Position numbers and translations under genes: made by a program
Part shown: one piece after another, positions 58,401 through 64,000 of the stretch
Numbering within the stretch: the stretch's first letter is position 1
How the letters are laid out: every line of letters begins with the position of its first letter
The notes under the pieces: model-generated
What the model was told of the DNA's origin: nothing
What the model saw: only the letters and a program-made list of their open reading frames with translations
Database searches by the model: none
NCBI RefSeq assembly: GCF_031877795.1
Contig: NC_133933.1
Coordinates: forward strand, 70,932,503-70,996,502
Source: Strix aluco
Taxonomy: Eukaryota > Chordata > Aves > Strigiformes > Strigidae
Direction: 5' to 3'
DNA: 64,000 bases

Positions 58401-60799
58401 TAGGTGTGACTTAATATTCATTCATTGCACTTTACTAGAAAAAAGGCAAATTTGCAAAATAGGAAGAAGGGCTGAAGATAATGGAAAATGAATTATAAAG
58501 CAAGTTACACACCAAACACATTCTGCTGGAAGCATGGTATTTTGTAATTTTTTAATAAAAGTAAAACCTTTTTTGATGTTAGAATCCAATAAATCCTGAG
58601 GTCAGAAATAATTTGTGTAAAATGCAAGTGATGCCAAACTTTCCTGCTCCATCAAAACCCGTCAGATTTTATTTCAATGTAACTACACTTAGAAATAATG
58701 AACAACATAAATCAGAATGCTTTTGCCCTTTAGATTTTCAGGTAGATTGACCAAAACCAGCTACTCATCCACAAACATCTAAATTCACTGCTCTCTAATT
58801 TTACATTGGTTCTGCTAAAGACAGTCACTGGCATTTGACTTAATGTACAAGTGAGCTCCCATTGCTCTGTTCTGTTCTTGACCAATAGATGTGCAGCACT
58901 TGCATTAAATCAGTTGGAATTAGAAATATACAAAGATGCAGTAAATCTATCCTCCCGATTATCAGCTAATCTATATTTACATAGCACTATATACTATAGT
59001 ATGTTGTTTGTATTCCCTAGTGGGAATGAAACTGTCCAGAGACAAAATGATTAGATATAAAAGGCACAGACCTGCCACTGTATTAAAACCACTGTACATA
59101 GACAAGGAGGCCCCCAAATTATAGCAACTTTGGTCGCTACTTCCAACCCTAGAACTCAGTATTTGCTTGCTCTTGCATTGCAAGCAGCACATTTTTACAA
59201 CAGCCCATGTGTTTTACATCATATTTACCATTGCCCATCCTCAAGATACTTTATTTTTTTAGGTTTCCACTGCACTTTAATAAATGAGAAGTAAACTCTG
59301 AAACAGCAGTGGCCTCTAAGGCCAGTAGAAAACTGCTGTTAATTGGTATCCAAACGGTGATACCACAGACTTGGTGCATTTCTGGAGCTCTCTTATTTGA
59401 CTGAAATTAAGATGTGTTTTATGGCCAGGTATGTATATCCATTACATAGACTACTAGTTTAAACAAGCTATGTTAAAGGGCTTAAAGTTCAGAACTACTG
59501 ATACCTTTCTTTAGCCTGGAAGTACAGCTTAAAAAGGCAAAAAACTCACAGATAGTGATTGCTCCAAGCAGGCTGAACACTGCAAGAAAACCAATTCTAA
59601 CACTGACTTTTCCTTGTGTTACTTGTATGTAATGGATGATTTACACAATAAAGTGTAAATGCCTTCCATCACATTTTTTTTTCCTTATAGATAAGCATGA
59701 CAGCAAGTCTTCCTTACACCGCTGCCATATTTCTATTGGTAACTTGCCATTGATGCTTACAAAAATGTCAAATGGTCTCATTTAGCTAATTAATAATGTC
59801 ATTAGCTAAACTAGCTCTCAAAGACAGAGCTGAGTACATGGAAAGTCCATCAAATTGAGCGGTGTTTGCCTTGACATGGGGAATGGAGATAAGCTGGAGT
59901 AAAGGTCACAACTTGTTCTCCTCGGTGTTTGTTTCTAATCAACCCAGTCAGTTTGCGGTTACAGCACACTAGGCTGAGTTTGTTTTACTTTCTCTGCAAG
60001 TAAGGCATTGAAGGTGATGGCCCCTCTGGAAATGAGCCGCTGTGCTCCCCATCAGGTGCCAGAAGAAACTCCCACTCTACAGGCAGGATGCTTGGAAGAA
60101 GACCCACAGGAGACGCCAGTAGTAACAGAGCTTTTTGGAGTCAGAGACTTAAAACTAGATCTTTGTCAGAGTGAAAAACATAAATGTAATGAAAAAACCC
60201 CAAACAACAGTCCAAGTTTGTGTGTGTGCATGAGCATCTTGAGGCTGGCAAGAATGGCCCAACAACTCCTTTTGTGCAGTGGTCGTGCTGAAGCAAGAGA
60301 CAGTCTGTCCAACTTGGTGCAAGTTAGCAGGTTAAGTAACAGGCTAAACGGCTCACCTGGGGATGTGTGAATACTAGAATGGTATTCACAGTCAGTAACT
60401 AATATAAATTTGATACCAGAAAATACCAAACCCTGATGCAGGGAGCTTGCAGAGATGACGTGCTAGCAGCAAAACAGGACTGTGATGACTGTAAGCGATC
60501 CACTGGATATTTACACAGAATTGGTTTTGTGGTTTTCTACCTTATAAAGGCTTTTTCAAACAGATAAGAAGCAGGAAGCCTGATGCTGCTAAGGGACAGG
60601 AGTGCTCGAGGTGCACTCTCCAGGTGCAGGAATGTTTGCAGGATATAAAGGCATACCAGAAAAACCAGGCAGACTTTGCAAGGCTTCTCAGATGAGGAGT
60701 TCAGGCAATCAGGTTACTGAGACCATTCTTCAACAGGCAATATCAGGGTGTCTGTCTCAGATTGCTGTGTCAGTAAAGAGGTTACAGTGTAATACACTA

Positions 60800-62335
60800 A
60801 AGTGAGCAGTAACACATTCCCAGGACCAGATGATATTTGTGCAAAATCTTCAGATGTGCCAAAGGATAAAATAGGTCATTTTCTAATTGTGATGTGCAAT
60901 TTTTCTCATGAAACATGATACTAGAAAATTGGAGGTAGCTAATTTGAGGTCAGTTTGTAGAGTTTCAGGAGACAGCTAGGGAATATACTGACCAAGAAAC
61001 CTCTTGTCTTTACTGGCCAAACTGGCAAGAACTGTGATGCAGACCCAAGAGACGAACACATTGGGAAGGAATCAATGATGTTTCTGTAAACAGAAATAAT
61101 TCTTCATAAATTCATTACTTCTTTCAAGTATTCAACAAGCCTGAGGACAAGGGAATATATCCAGCTGATATAGTTTGCTTTAACTTCAGAAGAGACTTCA
61201 GCACACGCCTTTCAAAGGCTCTTAGAGGATATAATCTGAGGGGATAAGCAGGAAGGTCCTTGCATGGATAAACAGTTAAAAGAACAAAGAAGGCTAGGCA
61301 GAAATAGTTGTTTTTACAGCAGAAAATATTACTAATGCTTAGTTTATGCAGTTCAGTATATTTCTAAATGATGGGGAAAAAGGAGAATAGTTGGTTGACC
61401 AGATTTGATGATGCTACTAAGGGTACTAAAGACAAATACTGATTGAAGAATTGCAGAAGGAGCCCATACTACTGAGTGACAGGGAAAAAAACCAGCAGAT
61501 AAAATTCAATAGTGATAGACAAAAGTAAGGCACAAGGAGAAAACCCAGTCCTAACAACATTTACAGTGGTGGGCTCTGAGCTTATTAGTGCCATTTACAA
61601 ATGATATTTTTATATTATGCTGAAGAAAATTTGGCACAATGCTAAGCAGCAATCCAAAATAGTATATTGAATGCTCAGAATTATTTAAGAAAGAAACAAA
61701 AGGGAGCATATTATTCCACTACATGAACCTGTGGTGTCCCAGAATCTCAACTAGTATTTTAAGTTTTACCGTGCCCATTTCGTAACGGCTGTAGTGAAAT
61801 TAGAAAATATGCAAAGACAATAACAAGGATAATTGAAAATATGGACCAGCTTTTATATGTGGAATGATTAAATAGCTTAGGACAGTCTTGGCTGGAAAAG
61901 ACGTGACTGAGGACAGAATATGACATATCTATAAAACTACAGTGCCAAGAAGATGGTGAATAGGTTTTGAATCCAGTATGATAATTAGAAGGCAGAAGCA
62001 GCAGGAGAAAACAAATACAAGAATGTGTTTCTTCTGACACTGCATAGTTGAAGTGGTGAATTTAATGCAGGATGTTGTGGAAGGTATGATTTCATGAGAG
62101 TTGGAAAAGTGACTAGGAGAAATAATGGAAGGAAAAAATCTACTGAAGGCTATTAAATACAGATACATAAGCCTTGGGAGTCCACGAACTCCAGTTCAGT
62201 GGAGTCTTGACAGAACCTAGGGGAAGTACCACTGTACATGCATCCTTACTTTATACTTTTTCCCAGCACCCTTCTCAGCCAGGTAGAGAAGGATATGGGA
62301 CTAAATCATCTGACCCACCACCTCTGCTCCTGCGC
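60800..62335 (+). mobile_element. Ancient, broken CR1/L3-like LINE (pol 3' half and 3' end)
   Basis: About 1.5 kb follows, in order, the DNA landmarks of old reptile/bird CR1-type LINEs. These are the cccaggaccagatgatatt block (about 60819), gaaaattggaggtagctaat (60926), the cattgggaaggaatcaatga block (61060), ttcaacaagcctgaggacaa, ggatataatctgag...aggtccttgcatgg (61230-61265), a degraded RT active-site segment around 61390-61435, gcaggatgttgtggaaggt (about 62070), actgaaggctattaaatac (62142) and the terminal gaaggatatgggactaaatc...tctgaccca block (62288-62317). Many substitutions, stops and indels leave no usable frame. It is sense to SAMD3 and ends about 1.25 kb before exon 7. The 5' limit is uncertain and could extend towards 60500. 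Confidence 0.82.
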
Positions 62336-63590
62336 ATTAAGGAAGAGGACAGCCATGCCTACTCAAGCTGGTCACAAACAAACATTACTGTTGTAATACA
62401 GTTAAGACTAAAATCCTCCGTTAGAAAGAGTGTAGACTGTGCAAATACAGCATCCTAGCAAGGTCCAGGGGAGTACCTGCAGGGGTCATGGTAGATACCT
62501 GTCCTGCATGGTGGGCTTATTTTCTTCTGTGATCCCAAAGGCTATTGAAATCCATGGATATAAACTAGGAGGGAGATGTTTTTTTAATTGTGTACCTTGT
62601 GCAACCATTCTTGGAATACCACGTGCACAATTTTAAAAAGGATTTTAATTAAACTGGAAAGTTTAATTGCACATACAGAGCACTGGGAAGCAATTTTTGA
62701 TGTTGGATTGTTTCGCAGCTCTGTGTCTTAAATGTTCTGGGGAACAGGATGAAGTGTCTCAACTCCCTCTGGCGTTGACCCATAGGCCATCACTGACACA
62801 GACAACAGCTGCATCAGTGACAATACACATGGGAAAAGCCTGTGTAAATGCAGCCTGGGAGAGGTAACTGTACCAACAGTGCATCTGTATGTCATCTCAG
62901 CTTGTTTCAATGAGAAAATTCACTGCATTCTCTGATAGAAACTAAACCGCCCCAGGCTACTGCCACTGATGTACTCCTTTGGATAGCCACTCCTCCTCGT
63001 AGTATTTGGGTTTGGAATTACAGCAGGGACAATAATAGTAATTTTGAGGAAGATTATTAACTATCTTCAAGTACAAAGTAACTTTTTGAAAACACTAACA
63101 GTCAAACTGTTCAAATAATGCTTTCCATTAAGAGTTTGAAGGAGACCCTTGGGGGTAAATACTTCAGTTGCATAATGTGAAAGTTAAGTTGTCCCGCTTT
63201 TAGGACCTGTATGAGTAAGAAGAAAATACTATTTCTCTTGGTAATACAGAGCTAATACTGCTAAGCACTGAGTCATCATTAGAACTGCCTACTAATTTCC
63301 AATAAACCACAGTTAGGCAAACTAGACACAGGCACAGAAATTTCATGAATATCCTCAAATATGTAATTTGAGCTTGGGAGACTTGGCTGATAGCTATAGT
63401 ATTATATGAAAACAGATCTTAATATAACTATTAGAATATGAGGGTGAGTTCACAGAGCTGGTACTGAAACCACACTATGGGTACTTACTGCTGAGCTTGA
63501 CTGCACTTTGACTACACTCAAATCACACAAGCCACATCAGATAAAAAGGCTAGCCAATTTGTTACAATCCTGTGCTTCATTTTTTGATAG
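62336..63590 (+). other. SAMD3: Intron sequence between old LINE and exon 7
   Basis: No repeat family, conserved block or exon is recognised. It ends in a short pyrimidine tract and acceptor ttttttgatag. Confidence 0.7.
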
Positions 63591-63794
63591 GAAGAACCTG
63601 TTCATCTTGAAGGCAGTGGAATGGATGTACATATTAAGTGGCTTAAGCAGGAATATATGAAAACTCAGAGGAACTGGAAAGAAGTGGATAACAGAATGAA
63701 TGTGACAATAGAAATACGGAGAAAGATGATCAGTGATAAGGCACCTTTAAAAGACATTCTTAGACTGTTTCCTTTCTTAAGATGCCCTTATCAG
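63591..63794 (+). CDS. SAMD3: SAMD3 exon 7 of those seen
   Basis: 204 nt, phase 0 at both ends, with an acceptor of the less common TAG type (gatag ending at 63590) and donor cag|gtaaca at 63794/63795. It encodes residues 274-341. After a variable start (EEPVHLEGSGMDV) it contains HIKWLKQEYMKTQRNWKEVD, then IEIRRKMI and LKDILRLFPFLRCPYQ, matching the mammalian protein closely. The helical, charged sequence is suggestive of a coiled or helical segment. The open frame runs on past the donor into the intron but loses similarity there, which supports splicing at 63794. Confidence 0.95.
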
Positions 63795-64000
63795 GTAACA
63801 GAGCTAATTTTAATAATTACATTGAATTCTGTGTTACAGATGTCATGTATTTTACTGGATGTTTCCACTGAAGTATCCATCAACATTATTCTCTTCAATC
63901 TAACTCATATTTTTGCTGCTAATCCCACTTTGAAAGATTCACCAGTCCTGTGTTAAACATGCCATGCACAACACCAGTGGGTTATTTGAAGGATTTTGGT
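63795..64000 (+). other. SAMD3: SAMD3 intron, continuing beyond the window
   Basis: Only the first 206 bases are present. Nothing is recognised in them. The last exon or exons, with about 180 C-terminal residues, the stop codon and the polyadenylation site, are outside. Confidence 0.85.

Larger units (their letters stand above)
49358..63590 (+). other. SAMD3: SAMD3 intron (phase 0, 14.2 kb)
   Basis: The largest intron seen. It contains a G/T-rich tract (about 50220-50275), a short minisatellite (53730-53820), a TAATTA cluster (55364-55403) and an ancient CR1/L3-like LINE (about 60800-62335). Between 50.3 and 60.4 kb, stretches such as 52.1-54.9 and 56.2-57.6 kb look less AT-rich and more complex than the rest. 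I cannot assign them to any repeat family or gene. Open frames there (up to about 150 codons) have no recognised motif. Confidence 0.85.
25770..63794 (+). other. SAMD3: SAMD3 gene, 5' two thirds of the coding region
   Basis: Seven exons splice into a single 1023-nt open frame (341 codons). The frame is held across introns of phase 1, 2, 2, 2, 0, 0 and, after exon 7, 0. The translation follows vertebrate SAMD3 from its first residue: an N-terminal SAM domain (residues 1 to about 65), a poorly conserved linker (about 66-117), then a long conserved region of unknown function from LIDHRMLKQK onward. Mammalian SAMD3 is about 520 residues, so about 180 C-terminal residues lie beyond the window. SAM domains usually mediate protein-protein oligomerisation; the cellular role of SAMD3 is poorly known. 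Intron sizes are about 0.7, 4.1, 10.2, 0.3, 7.3 and 14.2 kb. No frameshift or premature stop is seen, so the gene appears functional. Identification is from remembered family sequence, not from a search. Confidence 0.95.

Noticed and set aside
60008..60370. 120-codon plus-strand frame just upstream of the old LINE
   Set aside because: No match to SAMD3 or to a LINE protein that I can recognise. It could belong to the element's 5' part, but the evidence is too thin to call.
63795..63956. Continuation of the exon 7 open frame for about 54 more codons
   Set aside because: Similarity to SAMD3 stops exactly at the cag|gtaaca donor. The rest reads as hydrophobic, non-conserved intron sequence.
1..64000. 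CRISPR arrays, operons, prophage or other prokaryotic systems
   Set aside because: Long introns, vertebrate splice sites and CR1 elements show nuclear vertebrate DNA. No direct-repeat/spacer array exists.

Overview
The window is vertebrate nuclear DNA, almost certainly from a bird. It is AT-rich, CpG-poor and mostly non-coding. Its recognisable interspersed repeats are all CR1-lineage LINEs, with no recognisable Alu, L1 or other SINE. CR1 copies ending in the short ATTCTRTG octamer are the hallmark of avian genomes. There are no bacterial-type operons and no CRISPR. I recognised no RNA genes, but I could not run a tRNA or covariance-model scan.

One protein-coding gene is recognisable: SAMD3 (sterile alpha motif domain containing 3) on the + strand. 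Seven exons lie at 25770-25875, 26611-26800, 30931-31041, 41262-41447, 41759-41843, 49190-49357 and 63591-63794. Each has AG/GT borders, and together they join into one open frame of 341 codons starting at ATG 25797. The SAM domain is complete. The remaining part of the protein (about 520 residues in mammals) must be encoded beyond 64000.

Layout. 1-24.9 kb: intergenic or unassigned flank with two CR1 3' ends (1-152, about 11660-11832), simple repeats, a 47-bp tandem duplication, several hairpins and a G-quadruplex motif. 25.0-25.23 kb: a small CpG-rich patch, the best candidate for the SAMD3 promoter and missing non-coding first exon. In mammals TMEM200A lies head-to-head with SAMD3, so the left flank could hold its 5' part, but no TMEM200A coding sequence is visible. 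25.8-64 kb: SAMD3 exons and introns. Intron 5 holds a fairly young, 5'-truncated, sense-oriented CR1 with a 304-codon reverse-transcriptase remnant (43667-44666). Intron 6 holds a much older, heavily broken CR1/L3-like LINE (about 60800-62335). Intron 3 holds a small relic, probably CR1 in antisense (about 40067-40130).

I found no convincing novel gene system. The points most worth checking are the CpG patch and missing first exon, an 11-C splice acceptor before exon 6, tandem donors at the end of exon 6, the ancient LINE close to exon 7, a homeodomain-type TAATTA cluster in intron 6, two G-quadruplex motifs and a perfect 20-bp inverted repeat. The long stretch 50.3-60.4 kb of intron 6 has no feature I can name and may contain old, unrecognised repeats.
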